From Dermanyssus gallinae (lineage: Eukaryota; Arthropoda; Arachnida; Mesostigmata; Dermanyssidae): a stretch of DNA of 64,000 nt. The translations under genes were made by a program, and so were the position numbers. Where the stretch lies: NCBI GenBank assembly GCA_003439945.1, contig QVRM01002200.1, positions 620,001-684,000 on the forward strand. The letters are read 5' to 3'. Below are positions 36,348 through 48,539 of the stretch, in pieces; position 1 is the first letter of the stretch, and every line of letters begins with the position of its first letter. The notes under the pieces were generated by a model that did no database searches, was not told the origin of the DNA, and saw only the letters and a program-made list of their open reading frames with translations.

Positions 36348-37814
36348 CAGTCCCTGAAAAAAATATAGGGCCACTCATTTTTACCATACATTTCACGCAT
36401 TTATTATAACCAATCGTGTAAAGATCACAGTGATACATGCTTACAGAGTAACAGCAAAGACTTTTATCGACATTTGGGGTCTCGGATTACTTTGAACAAC
36501 GATATTGGCACAGCTACACCGCTCATTTCACGGCTCGGCAGAAACAAAAGCAGACCCCCTACCAGAAGTTTTTTCTTTGTTGAAAATATAGGCTTAGGCT
36601 GGCGCCTCATGAGTGACAAAAATGCCCATATCAAGGCTTATCAGGACATCAGCCTCTCTAATCGCAAAATTTCTCGTCGATTGGGGCCTTGTCCTCAAGT
36701 AGTGAATAACTTTGTTAATCTTTTGTAGTTTGTTAGGTAAAAATAACGCCGTAAAAAAGAGTTCCGGGCGTTCAAATGCCTTATCGGAACGAAGCAAGCT
36801 GCAATTCTGAAGAAAGCGTTGAACTCGGCGCTCTCGGCGAGGGCAACTGCGGCGGCGGCCGATCTGCAAACGAACGTGCAAAATGTGCAAAATTCCTCAG
36901 GAAGACACATTGGCTCACGAGAAAAAAAAACACAAGAAAAAACAACGATTGACCGCTGATCGATGAAAGCTCTTCTTGACTTCGCCCACGATACGATGTC
37001 ATGGACCACTGAGTGACACAGAGTGCTCTTTTCGGATGAAAAAAGTTAACTTTGATGAACTGGATCGATTTCACTATTATTTGCACGATGTTCGCAACGA
37101 AGAACGAATTTTGTCAAAGCGTCAATCAGGTGTCGGTTTAGTGGTGATCTGGGCCGCTGTCGGGTATCAGACAAAGTCGTCGATTGTGTTTTTGACAGTC
37201 GTGTTTATTCGACGCGCTATAGGGATTCACTAAAAGAGCGATCGGCGCATTTTGAGCTGATGGGAGCGCCAAACTTCGTTTTTCGACACGATAACGCCCC
37301 GATTCACACTGCCAGGCTGATCGGAAACTGGTTCGACCAACGTTACATTGAGGTCCTACGCTGGCCTGCAATCTCACCTGATCTCAATATCATCGATAAA
37401 TGTACACAGTTTACACCGACGAAAACTATTTTCAAGGCTTGGGACGAGCTCTTGCAGGACGTCATCCAAAATTTGTTCAACACTATACCAAACCGCATTT
37501 TTTAGGTTATCCGACTTAACGGGAAGTTTACTGAGTATTAAGTATAGTTGCTGGGTTTCGAAAAATGAGCTCAGACGCCGCTGAATTCACTCGCTCAGAC
37601 ATGTATCTTGCAAGTGGCATTATAATTTTTTCGCGGTGTAGCTGTGCCAAATGTGGAAATCTCGTGGTTTAATGTAATCCGAGACCCCAAATGTCGATGG
37701 AAGTCTTCGCTGTTACTCTGTGAGCATGTCGCACTGTGATCTTTACACGATTGGTTATAATAAATGCGTGAAATGTGGTAAAAATGGGTGGCCCTATATT
37801 TTTTTCAGGGACTG
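36348..37814 (+). mobile_element. Tc1/mariner-type DNA transposon, 1467 bp, degenerate
   Basis: The ends begin cagtccctgaaaaaaatata in inverted orientation and are flanked by TA on both sides. Inverted repeats extend 143 bp on the left (36348-36490) and 141 bp on the right (37674-37814). Inside, plus-strand pieces of a transposase remain: an N-terminal helix-turn-helix-like part (ISLSNRKISRRLGPCPQVV, near 36650), a central part (LVVIWAAVGYQTKSSIVF) and a DD-E-type part (FRHDNAPIHTARLIGNWF, then WPAISPDLNII). Stops and frame changes separate them, so it cannot move on its own. It sits inside a (TA)n array. Confidence 0.92.
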
Positions 37815-37822
37815 TATATATA

Positions 37823-37883
<61 letters not shown>

Positions 37884-37894
37884 TATTTATAATA

Positions 37895-37945
<51 letters not shown>
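37815..37945. repeat. (TA)n array, interrupted, right flank of the Tc1-like element
   Basis: About 130 bp of TA with a few aatat breaks; TA also lies left of the element (36325-36347). Confidence 0.95.
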
Positions 37946-37947
<2 letters not shown>

Positions 37948-37949
37948 GC

Positions 37950-40790
37950 AAAATGTGAAGCATATATTTCAAAGAGAAAGTATGGGAAACAACAAATACT
38001 CTTTTATGTGAAGAGTCTTGGATGAAATAAACTGCCGACCTTTTAGCTTTTGCGTTGCCTTTAATTTAGTTTGGCTCGCTAGCTCTACCGCTTTTCAACA
38101 AAACAGTAATAACAGTCGAATTCAAAAAGACAGTTACCTTGATAAAAACAGACAGTCAGGAGTATACTTGGTCCCGGCCTTCGGAAAGAACATATAAACC
38201 AATTTACGTTCGACGCATGGAAATTGCGAGACAAAACCGAGGAACACAATGGAGACATATTAACAAGAAAGCATGTCGAGTTTCTTGAAACACAGCAATA
38301 TTTTAATTTTGTTCCTACGTTAGGCTATCATTATGCTGGACGCTAACTTCTGTCGCATGATACCGCAGCGGAACGCTGCGAAAAAGGCAGTGTGAAATAG
38401 GCTACCAGGATAACGGTTCCTATCTGTGGGCCTTTTTGTGCACGCTATGTGACTAAATATTTGCATTCAATATCCTCTATCAAATGAGTTGTTTAGAGAG
38501 TCGAAACGAACTTACCGGATACGCGAAACTCAATGGTGTTACCAGAAGTGCCCTACCCAGCGTAGAACGCTCTTAATCCAAAGGTATTTCTATTATAGTG
38601 TCAGCGGGCTGCAACCTGATGAAGTTGCCCTTCCCTTGTGCTCGCGTGGTAAAAGACCGGTCTCGAATGAAACAGTCGTACGGGCGGCGGCTGTAGTGGC
38701 GTATCTGCGCCACACAGATTTGTTTAGTCTGAATGGATCATAGAAATAAACACGTGTCTTAAGCTGTTAAAGACCTACTGCTCTGTACATTTGCTGTAGA
38801 TACATTGAGTCCTGTTAAAGTGAGCATTAATAAGTTTCTCGAATCCTTTCTCGGTTCCTCGTAACAGCTGAACAGTTTACTGGACAACATCTGCACAAGT
38901 CACCAATAGGTAACTCAACAATGTATTAGTATCGAGGTATAAAAACATAGTTTTATCAAATCAGAATAAAAAGACCTGCGCTATATACCACCATGAGAAA
39001 AAGTTCAGTCGAAAATGCTCATTCTTTTGTGCCTGTTATGTAACTAACTCACGGTGTGCCAAACAAAACCCGAGAGGTTTTATTTGACAAAGCGTGAGCA
39101 ACCCAACTTATATAGACCTTAAAAACGCTTTTCATATTTGGCCTATGCACCTGTAATCTTAAGCATATGCCTAGATTTGGGCCATACCCCGGAAACATAG
39201 CGGAATGCATAGCTAAGATCATCCCAAAAAGAAAAGATGATCCTACTGAGTCCGATCTTGGTAGGACATTGCCAAGAAGAGTTGCATTTATACAATATTG
39301 GCACCGGTGCTCACAACATGCATATTGACATGCCTTTATCATCGCAACATAATCCTGCAAGAGCGGCATGGAGTCCGTAAAGGTAAATTTTCTATAAAAG
39401 CATGCACGGAAATATTATCCGAAGTGAAAAAGAACTTGAAATCTCATAAAACACAGGGCTAGTTTCTATATGTCGGTTCTATATGTCTTGTTTGTCGGCC
39501 TCCTCTTGCTTCGCGTAACGCTGTACTCCAGAACATTGCCAATGCAGGTGTAACCCCAATACACCAACCCTAACTACCAGCATTTTCCAGGAAAATCCGA
39601 TAATTCCTAACGGCGCAATTTGAGAGCATGAGCTCGCTATCCAGACCACCGGTTATGCTCAGGGTGGCAATCTTCGCCCTTTGCTTTTTTACTCTTCTCA
39701 GCGATCTTCAACAAATCAGTCAATCACAACGAACACGTCCCTAACGAAAAACCGCAACTGACCGATAATTGCTTTTATTGATAAGTCTCCTTTATTGTTG
39801 CTGCTGCGAAAGTTGTTGCTTGTGTTGTTGTTCACTTTCTCGTTCACTTGTACCGCTGTGTTTGTATGAGAAGTGGTCGCAGCAAGTAATTGAGCAAAAA
39901 AGGTAAAATCTATGTGAGCGAATTGCTGTGACCCGTCGTCGAGCGTCCCGCGTGGAGGGCCACACAGACAGGAAGGAATGCATGCTTGTGGCGACTAATT
40001 TTCCCTAACCCTAATCGTGTTTCAGAACGCAGCGCGTAAGTTTTCACGCGGTTACACCACTGAATAGTGTTCCTGCCAGCTAACCGTCTGTTCGAAGCCG
40101 ATACTCTTCCGCGTTGTGTGCGGAAGCACCGCGATTCCCCGTTCCGGCCCATCTACGTTGGCTGGTGGAGATGCATCTAGGTTGGTCGACGAAAAGGAAG
40201 AAGAAGATAAACAAGACAAAGAGGAACACGGAAACGTAACAGAGAACAGGTGTCGAGGAAAGATGTGAAGGGGCCGTGAGGTTTTCGGACGAAAATTTGA
40301 CAAAAAGAAGCGGTCCCGGTTCGGTTCGACTGACCAATCCGACAATAGGACACAGCAAACCGATTAGGCTGGAAACAGTGCAAAATGGCCACCCTTTATC
40401 GGCAACAAGAAGCAAGCAGAGTACTTAAAAATTGTTTAGTCGCAATGAAGCATACAATGCTATGCCCGGTGTCATATGCTCCAATTAGTCGTCGCGGCAA
40501 CATTGTTAATGCCGAGGTTGTGAAATGTTATGAAAGAGGAGACAGCACGTGAATGCCGAACAAGCATGCAGTGCGTTGGAAAGCGTTTTACTTCCGTGAG
40601 AAATGCAAATATGAACCTCTCACGGCGTGAAAAGAAACAGCAAACCGGACGAGATCCTCGGCGACAAGGATATTTTCTACCATTTGTTTATTGCCGGTCG
40701 CTTTTTAGCCCTTTAAGCACACGGCTACGCTCTGCACGGATGCATAGGACCAACTACAACTATCCATATAGAGTTCATACTTCCGACTGA
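37950..40790. other. Intergenic stretch with no recognised gene
   Basis: Short frames at 38489-38743, 39049-39369 and 39910-40415 show no conserved domain. Nothing else was found. Confidence 0.5.
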
Positions 40791-40810
40791 AAAGTGCGTA
40801 TCAGCACTTC

Positions 40811-40813
<3 letters not shown>

Positions 40814-40853
<40 letters not shown>

Positions 40854-40889
40854 ATATATATATATCTATATATATATATATATCACTTC

Positions 40890-40944
<55 letters not shown>
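40814..40944. repeat. Two adjacent (TA)n arrays
   Basis: Two TA blocks are separated by a short unit, atcacttctttaat, that is itself duplicated (also just before the first block). This suggests a local tandem duplication of array plus flank. Confidence 0.93.
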
Positions 40945-40946
<2 letters not shown>

Positions 40947-41199
40947 TTTGGTTTATACCGATGTGCATTTTTGGAGGAAGAAATGCTGTTACGCATGCAG
41001 TAGCGCTATGGGTTGGTGTGGAATCGGTCGACTTGAGTCATGCTTTGCCTCATACAATGCCAACTTAACTCGGCTATATAGGCTTGTTGTCGGTGCGGAG
41101 GTCGATACCATTTTCTGATATTACTACTAAAGCTTTCTCTCGTCGGTAGGTCACCCAAATAACTGTGCGCCGCTATAGCGGAGCTGCGATGAACTTTAG

Positions 41200-41700
41200 G
41201 ACGATGTTAGTGACTGTGGCTAGGAGATACTGCCGAGTGTGAGTAAGTTCGGCTATTGTTTTCCAGGTCTCTGTTGCCGCGTCGATGTAGGTAACCCGAA
41301 GTATGTTGCTTCCTCAGAGAGGCGGGTGTGGCGTTTGAACCTCCAGGTGGCGACGGGGGAGACGCTTCTGCGATTAGCCAGACTGCCATCGACTTTGAGG
41401 GGCCGGGGATAGCCCGCCTCAGAGAGCGATATGTTCCAGAACGCCGTTAGCCGTCCTCTTAAGCAGCGTCAGCCTCGTCTTCGATGCGGCCAAGTCGTCC
41501 GCGTAGGTTATGTATCCAATCTAATGTTGGGAGCGAGAGGGGATGCCTAGGGCTCCGCCATATGCGATGTTACATAAGGTTGGAGGCTACGATAGAACCC
41601 CGTGGGACGCCAGCGGTGACCGGAGTATAGAGCCCTTGATAAGCGATAGGGAAGTATGAAGCCATGAATCTTCTTAGGTTGAACAGTAAGATAGTAAAGG
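41200..41700 (-). mobile_element. Degenerate R1-like LINE reverse transcriptase fragment
   Basis: On the minus strand the RT palm motif survives as TAGVPRGS, followed after a frame change by YADDLAASKTRLTLLKR and then a piece resembling the YLGVTID region (RVTYIDAATETWKTIAEL). Frames change repeatedly. A TA array follows at 41716-41764. Confidence 0.65.
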
Positions 41701-41713
41701 CCTGTAGGCGGTC

Positions 41714-41755
<42 letters not shown>

Positions 41756-41769
41756 ATATATATACATAT

Positions 41770-44058
41770 ATTTATAATAGGCATGTCAAGCGGAAATAAA
41801 GGCCTGTAAGAAAAGATAGCAGTTAACTCTAAATAACCTGGCACGAGTACCAGCAGTAATAACGTAAAATATTTCCTAATCAATGAATGTGTATGTAAAT
41901 ACTGTTGTGAAATCGACATCGACCGATCAAGTATTGTATGATCACCCGCGTTAACCGCTGCTGCAATCTACGTGCTTCACACAACTCGTACATATCTTCT
42001 TATTCTTCTACTCTAATGAAGAAGCTAGTCGATAGAGGTTATTAGGAATTGAAACTTGTAGAATAATGGATAGACAAGCACATCCTGATGCTTACCTCGT
42101 AAAAGCCGAAAATTATGCTGCTAACTGGCATTCCTTTCTATGTTGAAATTAATGTATTTAAGAAGACTAGCACCGCTTATGTTAGATGGAGAAATGCCTG
42201 CAAAAGAACCGGTATGCATTGCTAGACTGGAAGTGAAGATATAAGCAGAGCAGAAAAGAGCGATGATTTATAGGTGTCCGTTACGCTTTTAGGCCAAACA
42301 GGATCAAGGAACATGTACTATTAGGCCACAGGTCGCTCTAGGAATGCCTATCCTAGATCGGGAGAGCTCCTGGGCCAACTTGCAAGAACTCTACGATCCT
42401 GGCGAGAATGGCCGTGGGACACGCGCGCTTTTCGAGCTGCTAAAAATAAAAGAGGAGTTAATTTGATGAGAATGAGGAAACACCATCGACCTCTAATGAC
42501 AACTCATTGTAACGTATATGCTCAAAGGCTAGAAAATAAGTGTCATGCGGGGCCAAGAAGTCAGCATACGAGGTGAAGACGCCTAAGGTGTAACAAGCTC
42601 TGAACGCAAGACTAAGTCCGGCAAGGTCACCAAAATAATGCTGAAGACGTTTTGGGTCCTGCTCGAAAGAGACAACAGCGACTAAGGTGGCTTAGTGGCA
42701 ATGCCATTGCCTTGCATTCGGAAAACCACGCGCTCGAAACGTGGGCCATTGTCCACCCTTAAATGGCTTTCTATAGTTTCCAATGTAGACAAAGTAAATG
42801 TCAAATAAAAGTGTGCGCTGTGGCAACGCGGCTGTTTATCGCTAAGACTTTTCTATGGCTGATGTATGGCCTCGACAGGGTCTGGAATCATCTGACTCCG
42901 GTAAAAATTAATATACTGAAGCAATACTCTGCAGTTTATATGAAGCGGATATTTTTTGCCGTTCAATTAGGGCGCAACACCGCTACATATACTTACTGTT
43001 AAAGTGCCAATCTCTTGTGGAGATAGATTTATTGCAAATATTTTGCAACACTGTTTTTTCACACTTTTTATTTCTTGTATGAACCGATTGTAAGATTGCT
43101 ACGAACTTAACACCATACTCGTGGTTCGTCATGTACATCATGTCCTTTTCAAGCCATTTAAATAAATCAAGCCGAAGTTATAATTAAAAAAAAAACATGA
43201 GTTGCAATTTTTTTGCAACGCACTCTATATGCACTGTTTTACAATGTTGACGATTATAATCTTGGAAGTTCTTATATTACGGAGCGGAGCGAGGTGGGCT
43301 TTTTACAAAATTTCTTATCAGAAAACAATTTTAAGTAATCGTTTGTATATTGAATGAAATTACATGTACCCACTCGCCTGTCAGCGAAATAACTCTTGAT
43401 TTGACTGATTATTTATATTGTGTATCTGACGAATATCAGACAAAGCGACGACTGTATTTACAGTATCTTTCGAAGATGTCACTTGTACTGCGCTGCGTGG
43501 TAACGCCTATCATACCTGGAGCCAAACAGCAGGTATATGCGAGTATATATTACTTGAACCGACATGTGCAAAGAAGCTTTGATAAGTTTTCTGGGCCAAT
43601 GTAATTTCCAGGCGAAGACCAAACTATTGGCTTTATTTGTCGCGTACGACTCTCGACCCGCTCTCTACTGTTACAACCAGACAATAAATGTACGCAGAAG
43701 TTTTTATCGAAGTCGACTCATGTTAAGCGGTGGCTGCGACGTTAAGAATCGTTTAATGCGATGAATCGCTTATAGAGCGCGGATTGTTTTTTATTCTGCA
43801 GCTGTCGCGTGTTCTGGCGCCCGCTGTGCCACTGAAACGCAAATCAAATGCCACAATTTTCATAATTATGGAAGTCTGGTTCACACAGTTAGTCACAGAT
43901 GGCGGAACAATGCATCACAAGTAGAGAGACCTATGAGAACCGTTACACTGGTAAAATGTGTCACAGAAAATCAAATAGTCATCGTCGTTAATCAGTCAAG
44001 GTATTTAGGTGAATAAGTTATTAGAAATACAACTACGAGTATATATGCAAGTTTTTCT

Positions 44059-44089
<31 letters not shown>

Positions 44090-44391
44090 TGCTGAACTTG
44101 TTGTTTTTTACTGTTACTCTTTAAGTGCTTTAAATTATTTTTTATTATATATTATTTCTGAAGATTACATGAATGTTTTCGCAGATAAAGCCGATATGTA
44201 GTATGTGTTTAAACGTAGATCGGAGTGATAGGAATTTCTTTATTTGAAGGATGTGATAGCTTTTTAACGACACGTAAGCACTACTGCTGACAAAATATGC
44301 TTGTCTCTAATTGTAATGTAATACTTTTTCACGTTGCAAAGTATGTTAGTTAAAGTTCGTATGTGACTGATGAGCTCATCCCCCTCTCTTT

Positions 44392-44448
<57 letters not shown>

Positions 44449-44660
44449 AACGCTTTACACATGGAATCACCTCTTATGGTGCTCTTGTGATTTTACTCAT
44501 CTTTTTAAGCAGATATAGAATTCTAAGTAAGAGCGAAGTATCGACATATTTTTGCATTGTTGAAGAACAAGTCGGCTGCCACTCGCAGATTGGTACGTTT
44601 GTATTATTTTTATTCCTCGAATATCAATATCGATACGCCTACGTATGGATATGCATATGT
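41770..44660. other. Intergenic stretch with one tRNA-like SINE relic
   Basis: No gene recognised. At 42689-42760 an A-box match (tggcttagtgg) is followed by a weak B-box (gcgctcgaaacg), suggesting a decayed tRNA-derived SINE unlike the 8.4 kb family. Frames at 42763-43002 and 43350-43764 look like chance ORFs. Confidence 0.4.
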
Positions 44661-44663
44661 AGA

Positions 44664-44765
44664 TTTTTGACTTTGCACTTTGTCCATATACATGTTTACA
44701 CTGATTATATATATACATATATAATCAGTGTAAACATGTATATGGACAAAGTGCAAAGTCAAAAA
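44664..44765. repeat. Perfect 49-bp inverted repeat with 4-base loop
   Basis: Arms 44664-44712 and 44717-44765 are exact reverse complements (tttttgactttgcactttgt at the outer left end). It is flanked by TA-rich sequence and TA arrays on both sides. A perfect long hairpin is either very young or an inverted-duplication artefact. Confidence 0.95.
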
Positions 44766-44798
44766 TATATATACGAGTATATATAGGAGAAAAAAAAA

Positions 44799-44843
<45 letters not shown>

Positions 44844-45299
44844 ATATATATATAGGAGGCACATGTTATAAGTATTATAATTATCATGAAGTTAACTGCC
44901 TAAGAGAAATAACTTTCTGACAGATCTTAAAAAGCGCAACAGATACGACGGGTCGCATTGATGGCACATACAGCCATCGCCCGGATCGGGGATGTTTTTT
45001 CTATGGCAGAGTTTATGGTGGAGCCTATGACGTGAATAGCACGTTAGAAGATGCCGGGTTGCAATAGTTTCTGCCAGTTCTGCGTGACCATTGCTGGCGC
45101 CATGAAGAGGCTTTCGTGAACTGTTTTAATTTTATTTATGAAGTTTTCTCTGAACTAATGAAGAGCAGGGGCTTCTAGCTAGTGGCTATATCTTCTTCAA
45201 GCGGTTGAGTAGAAGTTATGAGGTAAAGTAGACGGGTTCTCGTGCTCCATGATAACCTAGCCGAAATACTTCTATATGGCCTGGATGCTATACGCCGCC

Positions 45300-45760
45300 A
45301 CTGAAGCAGCGTTCAACTCAAAAGGTGCTTCATTGTGCTCAGAAAGTATTGTTGGGATTTTCAAATATCGACAAAGATACTAGACTTTGTCCGAAGGCTA
45401 TGCCATTTATCGAAAGGTTAACCACAAGGTAGCAGAAAATGTTAACGAACTTGATTGCACTAGTACTAAGTCTCAAGGGACCAAAACCAGCAAGCGAGCT
45501 TCTGGATTTTTTATTGGCTTTGAATCTATGACCTTAATCTGAAGCCGTTGTTCTTTGCAATACCCCTCTAGGATGCGTATGCGCCACTGCAATTCCAACT
45601 TGACATGACTAAACATGACGATACCGTCGGATTACAATATGGTGCCGACCGTATCGTATATTTTGTGGTTGATTGGCCGTAATTCACAATAAACACGATA
45701 CGGTCTGTACCCTTCTCGCTAAGAAGGGTAAAGAAATGCAGAGCGCTAAGATTGTCAACC
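45300..45760 (-). mobile_element. Degenerate LINE reverse transcriptase fragment
   Basis: A minus frame around 45480-45640 reads IVMFSHVKLELQWRIRIL, EGYCKEQRLQIKVIDSK, the segment that normally follows the YADD box in LINE reverse transcriptases. A stop stands where the box should be. No further domain can be traced. Confidence 0.5.
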
Positions 45761-46078
45761 CTTGCTGTAACTGATAGGTGACCCTGAGAAGCTACTAGAG
45801 CGTTCCCAGAATCCTTATAAGGCTCTTCTGCAATTGGCGTTTCCTCAAATTGATTACCTCAAAGGTTCATGACGCTTATTTCCAGGTATTCATCAGGTAG
45901 TACATACTACTGTGAACTACCTGCGCTATGTGGCGAGGTAGAGTCGTTAATGTGCTTACTATTGTTCCTGTTTCAGAAAGAATTCCTCCCTCTTTTAGAT
46001 GTATGGAACTGTTATTTCTTGCGCAAGTCTGAGGCATTCCAAGGCGCTGACTCCACTACTACCATTGTAGGGAAATTA

Positions 46079-46114
<36 letters not shown>

Positions 46115-46120
<6 letters not shown>

Positions 46121-48380
46121 TTTGTGGAAGATGATTCTCTTGTAGTTGAAAAACAACCAAAGAATCTTGGTGTTGGATCTGCTTATGTCAGCATTTCTAC
46201 AATCGACTTTTTTTCTGAAAGCACTATTGGGCGGATTGGGCTCTAATCTCGATGTCGTATCTATGGCTCGTCTTCTGCAATCACTTATCTTCTGCTACCG
46301 TCTGAAGGTTCAGTTCAGACATTTGCCGACAAGCGCTTATTTGGACATTAAACTTTCTTGGGACAAACTTTGCTGCCAGTCTTCTAATTCATGAAACGTC
46401 GGCCAATACTGTTACATCTGATTCCGAAGATATCTTAAATTTCCTGCTAGAAATTCGGCTACTGTTAGGAACGACATCACGAACTTTTCAATGTGAAAAA
46501 TATGTGAAATAAATTGTTTGACAATAGCGGGATACAGCGCTTAAAGAGCATACTTGCTAGGTTTTCCTAAAAGCAAAGTCCAAAAAACATTCTGTAAGAA
46601 CATTTTTGCTATCGGGCAGTTTCTCTGGCACAGGTTGATACCAAGATAGGCGAGGCTGGTTATCAATTACAAGACATTTATAGAGATAAACTATGCCGAT
46701 ATGAACAGTGCTTAGAAGTAATCCAAACGTAAGAGGTTTTAAGTGGGCATTATGCCAACAACATCGACAACGAGTTCCACACTGCGTAAAATAATTTTCT
46801 CTCTTACTTAAATAAAAACACAAGTCCTTCTAACACACACGGTACGACGAAAAGTTTTTGTTGTTTGGCGGATCTTTTTTGCTTTTGCCCAAGCCTAGCA
46901 CAGAGTTTCACAGAGATGTTGATTCTACTTGTTCGTCATGTTCTACATTTTCGTTGTAAATATGTTTGTCATGTTCGTTGTATGTTCCTCATATTCTGCA
47001 TGTTCTACATGTTCGTTGTATATATATCGTCGTATGACATGTTGACTGACCTTTGTTTCGCCCGTTCCGGTTATTTTTTTTCTTCGTAGGAAGAGAAAGA
47101 AGGAAAGTGAATAAAAAAGTCAATCTATGAGCCTTGTCCGTTTCGTAGCAGGCAGTGTCAGTGTAGTCCATGGCAATCGTGCACAGAACTTCGGGTCATA
47201 CATCGTTCTTTATTTTTTATAGGAGCTTTTGGCAATGCATAATGCACATGCGTCGCTCATGTCGTCAACAACTCGTGTGGAACTTACGAAAGCCGCGAAA
47301 CCCGTATTTCTCGCTGCCCCCGACAGGCCCGAAATTGCGTGGCACTTCTTCGACGACAGGGCTTTACGCCTGCCATAAGCAATATCAGCTGCCTATTTTC
47401 CTTTGTGTCCAGTCATAGACAAGCTTGGCCTTGCAAACGACGTGAACAGCTAACACGAATACATGCGTCAATGAATTCTTGAATCATTGTTTATGTGGGT
47501 TTCTTGTTCATTATAGGAATTTCGCTTAACTCTTATACGTGCCACGCGTAGTTGTTTCTGACTAAAGTTGAAATCGTAGGGAGCTCGTTTAGCGTTGTTC
47601 CACGTAAGTCCTCGTTACATCGTCAAAATTTCATGCTGACTGATTTAGAAGCTTGGTTGTAGCCGACAAAGATTGCCATATTACTCTTTAAACGATCAAA
47701 ACCTTCTCAAGTATAAGTGTCTTCATGCACCTTATACGCTGATGAGTGATCACTAGCTCGACGCTGCGACAAGTAAGCCTTGGTAAGTGGATACCCTAAG
47801 CGTTGAATTCAATTGCTCAGCGAGTTTCTAAAGACAGCATTTCAAACAATATTGTTTTTAGGTGACATTGAGCTCTGCCACGCTGAACTTAAAAACTTAA
47901 GAAAAGGCGATGTTTGTGCTCTAGTCAGGGACCCCCGAACAAATGCTTGACTTCTCTAAATCTCAACTACTTGCAACGATGCGTTATGCGCGCGTCGTTG
48001 AAGACAGGCAAAGACAAACAGTTGATTTGCGACAAAAAATTGTTGTTAAATCTCAACGTAGGTGCTCACCTCATTTTAAATTTGAGGTGCTTTAAAAGTA
48101 TATAAATGTAATAAAAAAAAATGAATATACATACTAATAGTGCTAGCAGAGAAACGGGATTGTATAACCGTTGCGCTGTTGCTGGCGTGACTGATTTTGC
48201 GTGACGGGCCACTGTTCGGTCGATTGGTGTGGAACTATTTGAGCTGGCTCGATGCGTCGTGCTTATTACATTTCATTCGAGCAGGACAACCAGATGCTTA
48301 ACGTAACCGTAGCGGTAATCATCATAACGATCTTCCAACGAGTTCCTGCCTCATCGTCTATCGTCTAGGTGGTAGCGTTT
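46115..48380. other. Intergenic stretch with one interspersed repeat copy
   Basis: The segment 47233-47350 (plus) is the second copy of the repeat at 35560-35770. Frames at 46557-46823 and 46865-47089 lack motifs. A valine/leucine-biased frame begins in the triplet-rich region that follows. Confidence 0.45.
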
Positions 48381-48539
48381 GTGGACTTGTGGCTCCCAAA
48401 TCGAGCTAGTTAAACAATCAAAAATGAACGAAAAACCAAGAAGCGAACCCGGTCAACGTTTGTGCGGCATCAGCCTGCTTTCGCGGCCCGTAAGCAGTCG
48501 AAAGCAGATTCAGAAAGGAAATACGAACGGGTTTTACGT

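Noticed and set aside
40000..40020. Telomere-like ccctaaccctaa
   Set aside because: Only about two units; not an array, and chance or a short relic is enough to explain it.
40080..40415. 111-residue minus-strand ORF with hydrophobic stretch
   Set aside because: No start context, splice signals or recognisable family; three frames overlap there equally.
44370..44786. 138-residue plus-strand ORF
   Set aside because: Built from TA microsatellite and the perfect hairpin; no protein motif.
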